Below, piece by piece: positions 15,167 through 22,788 of a stretch of 64,000 nucleotides of DNA. The notes beneath the pieces are model-generated. The model was not told the DNA's origin and did not search any database. It saw only the letters and a program-made list of their open reading frames with translations. How positions within the stretch are numbered: position 1 is the first letter of the stretch; every line of letters starts with the position of its first letter. Both the position numbers and the translations under genes were made by a program. Source of the DNA: Segetibacter aerophilus (GTDB lineage Bacteria; Bacteroidota; Bacteroidia; Chitinophagales; Chitinophagaceae); assembly GCF_007991655.1 (NCBI RefSeq), contig NZ_BJYT01000001.1, positions 62,001 to 126,000 of the forward strand. Reading direction: 5' to 3'.

Positions 15167-15805
15167 CTAAGATCCATGTACTTCCTTGTAATATTTACAA
15201 ACACTACTCATTATGCACTCTTCATGTTGAGGATGTGAAGGACGGCAGGTTTCTCTGCCTAAAAACGAAATTGCCATTCCGGCTTCTCCCCATTGCGATT
15301 GAGGGATCTGTTCCATTATCTGTAGCTCAATTTTTTTTGGATCAGTACCGGTTGCAATTCCTAATCTTGGTGCCACTCGTACAACGTGCAGGTCAACCAT
15401 TACACCTTCTGCCTCTGCACCTGCTTCTCTCAAAATAACATTTGCAGATTTTCTTCCGATTCCTGGCAAAGCAACCAGTTCCTCCATAGTCAGAGGTATG
15501 TTTTCATCTGCTTTAATTTGCTTGGCAATTCCAGTCAGCCATTTTACTTTATTAGCAAAATTTCTAACCTTACCTACTAAAGGAAACAGCGTATCAGTTG
15601 TTGCATTACTCAACGCTTCCATATTGGGAAAGTGCGTGAACAGTTCCGGTGCAAGCGAATTGATGTGCTTGTCGGAGTCCTGCGCTGATAAGACTACCAT
15701 GACCAGAAGCTGGTAGATATTTTTATATTCGAGAGGATGTTGTCTGCCTTTGTATTTTTCAATTAGAGGAGTTATTGCATCTGCCCAATCAACTTTTTGT
15801 GACAT
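15167..15805 (-). CDS. nth: Endonuclease III
   Basis: 212 aa DNA glycosylase/AP lyase removing oxidised or reduced pyrimidines. The helix-hairpin-helix is LPGIGRKSANVILREAG with the catalytic Lys, and the catalytic Asp is in VMVDLHVVRVAPRLG. The C-terminal cluster loop reads ETCRPSHPQHEECIMSSVCKYY, which fits C-x6-C-x2-C-x5-C except that the second ligand is His (codon CAT). Located 60 bases downstream of dihydropyrimidinase and 28 bases upstream of beta-ureidopropionase, so it is likely co-transcribed with pyrimidine catabolism, an unusual neighbourhood. Leu replaces Thr after the catalytic Asp compared with E. coli Nth (VDTH). Confidence 0.88.
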   Translation of the reverse strand: MSQKVDWADAITPLIEKYKGRQHPLEYKNIYQLLVMVVLSAQDSDKHINSLAPELFTHFPNMEALSNATTDTLFPLVGKVRNFANKVKWLTGIAKQIKADENIPLTMEELVALPGIGRKSANVILREAGAEAEGVMVDLHVVRVAPRLGIATGTDPKKIELQIMEQIPQSQWGEAGMAISFLGRETCRPSHPQHEECIMSSVCKYYKEVHGS

Positions 15806-15865
15806 TGTTTTTGATTTACATTTTTAAATACCTGTTTCTACAGTACTTCTATTTTTGCTATTACT

Positions 15866-17245
15866 TTAAATGTTTTGAGACACTTTTTTTCTCTTTACAA
15901 ATTGCCCATACCCTTTATCAATTAAACACTCATTATTATCAATAGCAACTTTACCACGTAACAAAACAGTCTTCACTTTCCCCGTTACTTCCCATCCTTC
16001 ATAAGCACTATAATCAGTATTCATATGATGTGTATCAACAGAAATTGTATGCTTAGTATTTGGGTCAAAGATTACAATGTCAGCATCTGAGTCAACAGCT
16101 ATTGTTCCTTTCTTTGGAAACATGCCAAAAATCTTTGCAGCATTTGAACTTGTTACTTCAACATATTTATTCAAACTGATTTTCCCTTTTGCTACACCTT
16201 CACTAAATAGCAGTTCCATTCTATGTTCTATCGCCGGATGCCCGTTTGGTATTTTTGAAAAATCATCTTTACCCATGAGCTTCTGTTCCCATTTAAAAGG
16301 ACAGTGATCTGTCCCAACTATTTGCACTAATCCCTGATTTATTCCTGCCCAAAGTGTTGCCTGGTCTTTCTTTTCACGAAGGGGAGGAGACATTACCCAT
16401 TTAGCTCCATCAAAATCTTTTTCATATAATGAAGCATCTAATACTAAATATTGAATACATGTTTCAACAAAAACTTTTTGATTTCTTCTTGTTGCATTTC
16501 GAACGGCATTCAATGCTCCTTCACACGTTAAGTGAACGATATAACCGGGACATTCAGTGTAATTAGTCATGTCAACAAAACGCTCTGATGCTTCGGCTTC
16601 GGTTACTTCGGGTTGGGATAAGTAATGATATAAAGGTGATAACTTTCCTTCCGACCTATGCTTTTGAACAAGGTAATCAATCACATCACCATTGGTTGCA
16701 TGAACTGTTACCATCCCGCCTTGTTGCTTTACTTCTTCCATTAAACCAATCATTTGTCGGTCGTCAATCATCAAAGCACCTTTATATGCCATGAAGGTTT
16801 TGAAGGACGTTATCCCTTCTTCAACCATCTCTTTTATCTCGCCTTTAGTGTTATCATTAAAATCTGTAACAGCCATGTGAAAACTATAGTCACCAACAGC
16901 ATTGCCTGTTGCTCTTCCGCTCCATTCATCAAATGCTGCTCTTAATGAATTGCCTTGCTTTTGCAAAATAAAATCTATAACAGTGGTAGTGCCGCCGTAT
17001 AATGCTGCTCTTGTGCCTGTTTCATAAGTGTCGCTGCTGAAGGTTCCCATAAAAGGCATTTCGAGATGCACATGCGGATCTATTCCGCCCGGAAATATCA
17101 GCATGCCTTTAGCATCAATAATTGAATCAACCTTTTCTGGCAGTTTTTTCCCTATCGCAGAAATCTTTTCGTTTTCGATTAAAATGTCAGCAACATAATC
17201 ATCTGTTGCTGTTATAATTCTTCCATTCTTGATTAGCGTTGACAT
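15866..17245 (-). CDS. hydA: Dihydropyrimidinase (hydantoinase family)
   Basis: 459 aa cyclic amidohydrolase that opens dihydrouracil or dihydrothymine to the N-carbamoyl-beta-amino acid. The binuclear metal site is complete: HVH in GGIDPHVHLEMP, the lysine to be carboxylated in SFKTFMAYKG, His in VTVHATNGD, His in YIVHLTCEGALNAV and Asp in GTDHCPFKWEQ. C-terminal ILRGK-type end (TVLLRGKVAIDNNEC) is typical. Start ATG 17245 gives the standard N-terminus TLIKNGRIITATD. It follows the NCS1 permease gene by 21 bases, so the two are probably one transcript. D-hydantoinase activity may be present as well. Confidence 0.92.
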   Translation of the reverse strand: MSTLIKNGRIITATDDYVADILIENEKISAIGKKLPEKVDSIIDAKGMLIFPGGIDPHVHLEMPFMGTFSSDTYETGTRAALYGGTTTVIDFILQKQGNSLRAAFDEWSGRATGNAVGDYSFHMAVTDFNDNTKGEIKEMVEEGITSFKTFMAYKGALMIDDRQMIGLMEEVKQQGGMVTVHATNGDVIDYLVQKHRSEGKLSPLYHYLSQPEVTEAEASERFVDMTNYTECPGYIVHLTCEGALNAVRNATRRNQKVFVETCIQYLVLDASLYEKDFDGAKWVMSPPLREKKDQATLWAGINQGLVQIVGTDHCPFKWEQKLMGKDDFSKIPNGHPAIEHRMELLFSEGVAKGKISLNKYVEVTSSNAAKIFGMFPKKGTIAVDSDADIVIFDPNTKHTISVDTHHMNTDYSAYEGWEVTGKVKTVLLRGKVAIDNNECLIDKGYGQFVKRKKVSQNI

Positions 17246-17266
17246 AAGCCGTGTCTGTTTTCTAAG

Positions 17267-18778
17267 TTATGGTTGTGCTTCTAGGTTTACAGGCATACTT
17301 TCATATTGTTCTTCTGTATTTGCTTCCGTTGTTCTTGTCATCAACACTCTGTAAACGATTGCTGATATTATAAATCCTGCAAACCATGCGTAACTATAAA
17401 TGCCGGTAACCCATGGCCAAAAAGCATCTTTAGCTACAAGGTTTACATTAACTAAAAAACCGGGGATATTTGGAACAATACCAGCTAGCAACGCAATGAT
17501 TGCTTTCGAGTTAAAGCCGTTCACGAAACTGTATTCACCTTTCAATCTATATAAGTGATCTACGTTTAGTTTTTGCTTGCGAACGAAATAATAGTCGGCT
17601 ATCATTATTCCACCTATTGGTCCAAGTAGACTTGAATACCCAACCAACCAGGTAAAAATGTATCCATTAGGGTCGGCAATAAGTTTCCATGGGAAAATAA
17701 GAATACCGATAATGCCGGTTATAAATCCGCCTGTTCTGAAATTAATTTTTAAAGGAGATAGGTTGGCAAAATCGTTTGCAGGACTAACGATGTTTGCTGC
17801 AATGTTTGTTGCTAATGTTGATATAGCAACAGCAATCATCGCAATACTTACTAACAACTTACTTGAAAACTTACCTGCGAGAACCAACGGATCCCAAATA
17901 GTTTCACCATAAATAATAACGGTTGCAGATGTAACAACAACGCCAATGAAAGCAAACAAAGTCATTGATGGAGGAAGTCCTATTATTTGTCCGTTGATTT
18001 GCGCTTTTTGACTTTTAGCATAACGTGTAAAATCAGGAATGTTTAATGATAACGTTGCCCAAAAACCGACCATACCCGTAAGACCCGGAACAAAGAAATG
18101 CCAGAAGTCAGCATTAGTTGCAAACTTCGAGGGTTGACTTAATATTGGTCCTAACCCATTGCCTGCACCTATTGCCCAAAATAATAATGCTAGTGCTGCA
18201 ATTGGTAGAAAGAAAGCTTTAAACACCAGTAGTTTCCTTATGCTTTCCACACCTAAGTAAACAACAAACATGTTCAGCAACCAAAACAGGAAGAAGCACA
18301 ATGCTGGTCCTGTTTGCAACGTCCATGAAGCAGGAAATATTTGTGGTAAAGAATCGATAGAAGGTATCCAAAGTCGGGTCATTAAATACATTGCATAACC
18401 ACCAATCCAAGCCTGTATTCCGAACCAACCACATGCAACGATCGCTCTTAAAATTGCAGGTATGTTAGCACCTCTTACGCCAAAGCTTGCCCGTGCAAAC
18501 ACCGGAAATGGTATTCCATATTTTGCTCCTGCATGTCCATTTAATATCATTGGAACAAGCACAATTGTATTGCCTAAAAAGATAGTAAGTATAGCTTGCC
18601 ACCAATTCATTCCACCACCAATCAAACTACTTGCAAGCATGTAAGTAGGTATACACAAACTCATGCTAATCCACAAAGCTGCATAGTTCCATGTATTCCA
18701 CGTTCGCTTACTTAAGGGGACCGGAGCAAGGTCTTTGCTGTAAAGGGAAGTGTTTGTCTGGGTTGTTGCTTCGTTCAT
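17267..18778 (-). CDS. NCS1 family nucleobase:cation symporter
   Basis: 503 aa, 12 predicted membrane segments, NCS1 (uracil/allantoin/hydantoin permease) family. N-terminal KRTWNTWNYAALWISMSLCI is the family signature before the first helix; NIPDFTRYAKSQKAQINGQ is the conserved loop after helix 6, and GPIGGIMIADYYFVRKQKL is in the late part. Expected to import uracil, thymine or a hydantoin across the inner membrane. Immediately upstream of dihydropyrimidinase on the same strand, which supports a pyrimidine substrate. It is preceded by a 188-base gap holding a palindromic element. Confidence 0.9.
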   Translation of the reverse strand: MNEATTQTNTSLYSKDLAPVPLSKRTWNTWNYAALWISMSLCIPTYMLASSLIGGGMNWWQAILTIFLGNTIVLVPMILNGHAGAKYGIPFPVFARASFGVRGANIPAILRAIVACGWFGIQAWIGGYAMYLMTRLWIPSIDSLPQIFPASWTLQTGPALCFFLFWLLNMFVVYLGVESIRKLLVFKAFFLPIAALALLFWAIGAGNGLGPILSQPSKFATNADFWHFFVPGLTGMVGFWATLSLNIPDFTRYAKSQKAQINGQIIGLPPSMTLFAFIGVVVTSATVIIYGETIWDPLVLAGKFSSKLLVSIAMIAVAISTLATNIAANIVSPANDFANLSPLKINFRTGGFITGIIGILIFPWKLIADPNGYIFTWLVGYSSLLGPIGGIMIADYYFVRKQKLNVDHLYRLKGEYSFVNGFNSKAIIALLAGIVPNIPGFLVNVNLVAKDAFWPWVTGIYSYAWFAGFIISAIVYRVLMTRTTEANTEEQYESMPVNLEAQP

Positions 18779-18794
18779 GAAAAGATGTTTTATT

Positions 18795-18900
18795 TGTCTG
18801 AACCAGGATTTGGTGGGATTTATGGGATTAGTGGGATGAGGATGAAGGCTTTTAACTTTCCTAATAATCCTTCAAATCTTTATCAATCATGGTTTAGACA
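18795..18900. mobile_element. MITE-like imperfect palindrome
   Basis: TGTCTGAACCAGGATTTG at 18795-18812 is mirrored by CAATCATGGTTTAGACA at 18884-18900; the interior is an imperfect inverted repeat built from GGATTTGGTGGGATT and AATCCTTCAAATC-like words. TGTCT/AGACA ends. Length 106 bases, no ORF. Located between the permease and the aminotransferase genes. Confidence 0.55.
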
Positions 18901-18950
18901 TTTCTCCGTGTCTTCTGTGTATCACTCTTGTTTTTCTCTGTGGTTAAATT
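18900..18950 (+). repeat. CTCCGTGTCT...GTGGTTAA repeat
   Basis: TTTCTCCGTGTCTTCTGTGT followed by TTCTCTGTGGTTAAAT. This type of sequence recurs between genes in many bacteria (recollection), often near small nuclease-like genes; none is present here. Directly adjoins the palindromic element at 18795-18900. Confidence 0.45.
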
Positions 18951-18966
18951 GTCTTTCTTTTTCGCC

Positions 18967-20319
18967 TCACACAACTTCCGCATCCGCAATCTTCAACGCT
19001 TCACTTATTAACTCCAACCCCTCATCAATCTGATCTTTAGTAACAATTAAGGGCGGAGCAATAAAGATGAAGCCCCATCTAACAAAAGTGTACATACCAA
19101 GTTCTTTAATCTTAGCAGCCACTTTATTCATCACAACCATTTCATCCGGTTTGGCATTGAAAGGAGCAAAGGGTTCTTTTGTCTTTCTATTCTTTACCAA
19201 TTCCATACAACCTAACAATCCCTGATTCCTCCAATCTCCAATTGAAGGATGTTTAAGTTTCATCTCTTCAATGCGCTGATCTAAATATTCACCCATCTCT
19301 TTTGCATTCTCAATTAGATTATCTTCTTCATAGATATTCAACACTTCCAAAGCTGCAGCACAAGAAACAGGATGAGCAGAGTAGGTGAGGCCAAGGGCTA
19401 AAACATTATCATCATACCTGGCAGCAATCTTATCACTAACCATTAAACAACCAAAAGGAAGATAGCCACAAGTCAGCCCTTTAGCCATTGCAATCATATC
19501 CGGTACTATTCCGTGATGCTCAAATCCAAACCACTTACCAGTACGACCGAAGCCACTCATCACTTCATCAATAATTAACAATATCCCGTGCTTATTACAT
19601 ATTTCTCTAACAGCTTTTAAATATCCTTGAGGATACATAAAGCAACCCGATGAACCCGATTGACCCTCTAACAAAATAGCAGCAATATTTGCAGGACCTT
19701 CGTACGCAATAATGCGTTCTAAAGAAGCAATGCTATCTTTTAATAAGTTCTCGTTGCCATATTCCCAGCGATAGGCATAAGGCAAATCAAAGTGAACAAA
19801 GTTTGGAGCTTGTTGACTATCAACAGGAAGTTTACGAGGGTCGCCACTCGCAGTCATAGCACCATTAGAAGATCCATGATAAGACTGATAACGACTTAAT
19901 ATTTTATGACGACCAGTATATAAACGAGCAAGCTTAATTGCATTCTCAATAGAAGTAGCTCCGCATAAAGTAAAGAAAGCCTTATTCAAATCACCAGGAC
20001 AAATCTCTGCTAACTTCTTACCTAAGTCGCCACGAACTTTAGTAACACAACTTGGCGTAACATAAGCTACTTGCTGCATTTGATTAACTACCGCTTGTGT
20101 TACACGTTGATCCCCATGTCCAATGTTTACATTCATTAATCCTGAAGAAAAGTCAATGTAACGTTTACCATCATAGTCATACAAGTAAACACCTTCGCCA
20201 TACTTAACTGCAATAGGGTTACTACCTTTTTGTTTGCTCCATGAGAATAAAGTATAGTCGAGGTTGTTTTGAATAATTTCTTCGGTTTCAGATTTTGATG
20301 GTGCAATAGTTTTTAACAT
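18967..20319 (-). CDS. Class III omega-amino acid aminotransferase
   Basis: 450 aa from the preferred ATG at 20319 (MLKTIAPSKSETEEII); an in-frame ATG 39 bases earlier adds residues unlike the family. PLP fold type I, class III: CGATSIENAIKLARLYTGR, LIIDEVMSGFGRTGKWFGFE (Asp contacts the pyridine N), and the Schiff-base lysine in MIAMAKGLTCGYLPFGC. In this cluster it should transaminate beta-alanine or beta-aminoisobutyrate to malonate or methylmalonate semialdehyde, which fits the dehydrogenase gene upstream. Sequence alone allows other omega-amino acids. The ORF6N unit lies between it and the dehydrogenase. Confidence 0.87.
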   Translation of the reverse strand: MLKTIAPSKSETEEIIQNNLDYTLFSWSKQKGSNPIAVKYGEGVYLYDYDGKRYIDFSSGLMNVNIGHGDQRVTQAVVNQMQQVAYVTPSCVTKVRGDLGKKLAEICPGDLNKAFFTLCGATSIENAIKLARLYTGRHKILSRYQSYHGSSNGAMTASGDPRKLPVDSQQAPNFVHFDLPYAYRWEYGNENLLKDSIASLERIIAYEGPANIAAILLEGQSGSSGCFMYPQGYLKAVREICNKHGILLIIDEVMSGFGRTGKWFGFEHHGIVPDMIAMAKGLTCGYLPFGCLMVSDKIAARYDDNVLALGLTYSAHPVSCAAALEVLNIYEEDNLIENAKEMGEYLDQRIEEMKLKHPSIGDWRNQGLLGCMELVKNRKTKEPFAPFNAKPDEMVVMNKVAAKIKELGMYTFVRWGFIFIAPPLIVTKDQIDEGLELISEALKIADAEVV

Positions 20320-20391
20320 CTTTAAATATTTTATTTCTAAGAATAGCATTAAGCCCAAAGGCCTTGTTGATTGTGCAACTTACTGTTGTTG

Positions 20392-20938
20392 CTAATCTTC
20401 GTCCATCGGTTTAAATCCAATCATTCTCCTTTTTGATTTCGGCTGATCTAATAATCGTTTTAAGGCCTGAAAGATTATTGCGATATCCTGCTTATTTTCT
20501 TTTACATCCTTTTCCATTTGTTCCAGCTTTAGCAAAATTTCCTTATTGGTCAACAACATCTCTCATCTTTGTGAATATCCTAATTATCTGAATATGCACT
20601 TGTACTGCTATCGCACTATTCAGTACGCCTGAAAGCATAGAAACCCCTTGTTCGGTGAAAGCAAAAGGTCTTTTTCTTAATCCCATTTTTACTGAATTGG
20701 AAATCACAGTTTGTGATTTCCAATTTTCGAACTCTTTTATAGAAAGTTGAAATATGAAATCTTTAGGAAAGCGGTCTATATTTCTTTGTACTGCCTGATT
20801 CAACACGCGCGTTTCGACCCCGTACATTTCTGCTAAATCTCTATCAAGCATAACTTTTTTACCTCGTATAAGATAAATCCTGCTTATCACAGCTTCATCT
20901 GGTAAAACTAGTTTGATAGAATTTTTAACTTTTGCCAT
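20392..20938 (-). pseudogene. ORF6N-domain protein gene with a frameshift
   Basis: KilA-N-related ORF6N DNA-binding protein. The first 131 residues (20543-20938) show the full domain: YLIRGKKVMLDRDLAEMYGV, LNQAVQRNIDRFPKDFIFQL, RPFAFTEQGVSMLSGVL. The frame then ends DVVDQ-stop, but two bases out of frame it continues as LLTNKEILLKLEQMEKDVKE and ends RRMIGFKPMDED at a TAG at 20392-20394, the normal C-terminal coiled part. The change is explained by loss of two bases in an AGAGAG run (MREML to MRDVV). An intact product would be about 180 aa. The gene contains a perfect 14-bp palindrome (20695-20725) closely matching one in its leader (20952-20988). The 131-residue product may still fold. Confidence 0.75.
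20695..20725. repeat. Perfect palindrome inside the ORF6N coding sequence
   Basis: Arms AATTGGAAATCACA (20695-20708) and TGTGATTTCCAATT (20712-20725) with a 3-base loop, 14/14 pairs. It encodes the WKSQTVISN segment of the protein. Nearly the same palindrome lies upstream of the gene. Confidence 0.9.
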
Positions 20939-20951
20939 ATTTTATAAGTTC

Positions 20952-20988
20952 AAAAATTGGATATGACATTTTGTGATATCCAATTTTT
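20952..20988. promoter_or_regulatory. Palindrome upstream of the ORF6N gene: operator or terminator
   Basis: Arms of 17 bases, 20952-20968 (AAAAATTGGATATGACA) and 20972-20988 (TGTGATATCCAATTTTT), pair at 16 of 17 positions around TTT. It starts 14 bases upstream of the ORF6N start codon and 35 bases after the dehydrogenase stop codon. The stem plus T5 fits a Rho-independent terminator in both directions; identity of the core to the palindrome in the ORF6N coding region also suggests a binding site or mobile unit. Confidence 0.7.
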
Positions 20989-21022
20989 AATTTAGTCTTG
21001 AACATACTCATAATTCTGCTTC

Positions 21023-22480
21023 TCAGCTCATCCAATTCACGCCAGCCTCGGGGTTCCATTTTATCGTACTTTTTTTCAATTTGGTCCAAAACTCAATAGA
21101 ACTTTTACCGGTAATATCGCCGACACCAAAGCGGCTTTCATTCCATCCACCAAAGCTAAAAGGTTCGCGGGGCACCGGCACACCAACATTCACACCAATC
21201 ATACCTGCGCTTGCTCTTTCGATAATGTACCTGGCAACACCTCCATTTTGTGTGAACACTGATGCTGCATTTCCATAAGGGTTTGCATTTTCTATAGCCA
21301 AGGCCTCATCAACCGTATTCGTCCGCATAATACTGATTACTGGCCCGAAAATCTCTTCTTTTGCAACTGCCATGTCTGGCGTTACATGATCAATTACGGT
21401 TGGCCCGACGTATGTGCCGCCGCCTTTGCCATCGACCTTTGCGCCTCGTCCGTCCACTAATATTTTAGCGCCTTGCTGTTCAGCTTCAGTAATATATTTT
21501 TCAATTCGATCTTTACTTTCTTTATTTATTACAGCACCTAAGTTTTCTCCGGGAACAACCTTTCTTGCCTCATCGCAGATCTTATCGATAATATGATCAA
21601 TTGGGCCAACGCCGACCATGGCACTGGCTGCCATACATCGTTGGCCCGCACATCCGCTCATACTAGCTACCACGTTTTGTGCAGTCATCGTTGCAATCGC
21701 ATCGGGCATCACCATTAGATGGTTTTTTGCACCACCCAGTGCCAAGCATCTTTTATAATTATTGGTGGCTCTTTGGTATACCAACTTGGCAACTTTGGTG
21801 GAGCCAACGAATGAAACGGCTTCTATACCAGGGTGATCACAAATGGCTTCGACTATTTCAATATCACCATGAACGATGTTAAACACGCCATCCGGTAGAC
21901 CTGCCTCTTTCAATAATTCTGCAATCCGTCCGCTACTTACCGGAACTTTTTCTGAAGGTTTTAAAATCATACAGTTGCCTAAAGCAATTGCATTGGGTAT
22001 AGTCCAATTAGGAACCATACTTGGAAAATTGAAAGGAACTATTGATGCCACTACACCAAGTGGCACGTGTTCGGTTCTACACTCAATGCCCTTGCTTACT
22101 TCTAAGACTTCGCCTGTAACTATTTGCGGTAATGAGGTAGCAAACTCTGTCAATTCAATACACTTTTCAATTTCGGCAATAGCCTCGCTCATCGTTTTGC
22201 CATTCTCTTCTGAACATATTGTTGCTAACTCCTGTAGATTTTTTTCCAGTAGAAATTTATAGCGGAAAAACACTTGAACCCTTTCCTTGATAGGCGTTTT
22301 GCTCCATTTATGAAAAGCAATTCTGGCCGCTTCGACTGCATCATTTAGATCTTCTGCTGATGACATCGTTACTTCTGATAAAAGCGCTCCATCCACCGGC
22401 GAAACAACCTTGATTGTTCTGGCAGAATTTGAAGCTACAAACTGGCCGTTGATATAATTTTTAAGGGAAGGGTATTTCAT
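21023..22480 (-). CDS. mmsA: CoA-acylating (methyl)malonate-semialdehyde dehydrogenase
   Basis: 485 aa aldehyde dehydrogenase of the MmsA/IolA class, which converts malonate or methylmalonate semialdehyde to acetyl- or propionyl-CoA with NAD. Visible landmarks are YINGQFVASNSARTIKVVSP at the start, VPFNFPSMVPNWTIPNAIAL, LKPSEKVPVSSG, FVGSTKVA, the nucleophile in SGCAGQRCMAAS and KEEIFGPVISIM. Such a FNFPxMVPxW motif separates MmsA from other ALDHs. Final step for beta-alanine and beta-aminoisobutyrate from pyrimidine breakdown; it is the first gene of the cluster in transcription order. Valine or inositol catabolism is an alternative role. Confidence 0.9.
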   Translation of the reverse strand: MKYPSLKNYINGQFVASNSARTIKVVSPVDGALLSEVTMSSAEDLNDAVEAARIAFHKWSKTPIKERVQVFFRYKFLLEKNLQELATICSEENGKTMSEAIAEIEKCIELTEFATSLPQIVTGEVLEVSKGIECRTEHVPLGVVASIVPFNFPSMVPNWTIPNAIALGNCMILKPSEKVPVSSGRIAELLKEAGLPDGVFNIVHGDIEIVEAICDHPGIEAVSFVGSTKVAKLVYQRATNNYKRCLALGGAKNHLMVMPDAIATMTAQNVVASMSGCAGQRCMAASAMVGVGPIDHIIDKICDEARKVVPGENLGAVINKESKDRIEKYITEAEQQGAKILVDGRGAKVDGKGGGTYVGPTVIDHVTPDMAVAKEEIFGPVISIMRTNTVDEALAIENANPYGNAASVFTQNGGVARYIIERASAGMIGVNVGVPVPREPFSFGGWNESRFGVGDITGKSSIEFWTKLKKSTIKWNPEAGVNWMS

Positions 22481-22700
22481 GATAGGGAGAGCAGGTTTTA
22501 GTTTTGATAACTATAAACACTAAATATAAATTAATTTGAGAAAGGAGAAATGCTCTTTTGAAATTAAAAAATCCCTTTGATTTTCATTGAAAGTATATAG
22601 TTCAAAGAGGTATTGCAGGTGAAAAGGAAAGCATGTTTTCAGGACCTTTTTTTCAAATGCATGAAAGTTTAATTGGTGGATAATACTGAGTAGGTGCGAT

Positions 22701-22744
22701 GAAAAAAGATCAAAAAGTACAAGGGAGTGACACAACGATGTTGA
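22701..22744 (+). repeat. Repeat family E copy
   Basis: GAAAAAAGATCAAAAAGTAC followed by AAGGGAGTGACACAACGATG and TTGA. Best match is at 33861-33902. The 308-base gap 22481-22788 between the dehydrogenase and the histidine kinase contains only this element; the ORF across it (22520-22735) has no credible content. Confidence 0.7.
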
Positions 22745-22788
22745 GGAGAGTTCTTAAGCGCGCTACCAAAAATTTTTATAAAAAGTTT

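Noticed and set aside
22520-22735. ORF of 71 residues in the gap before the histidine kinase
   Set aside because: Low-complexity translation of AT-rich spacer and repeat E, no start context or homology.
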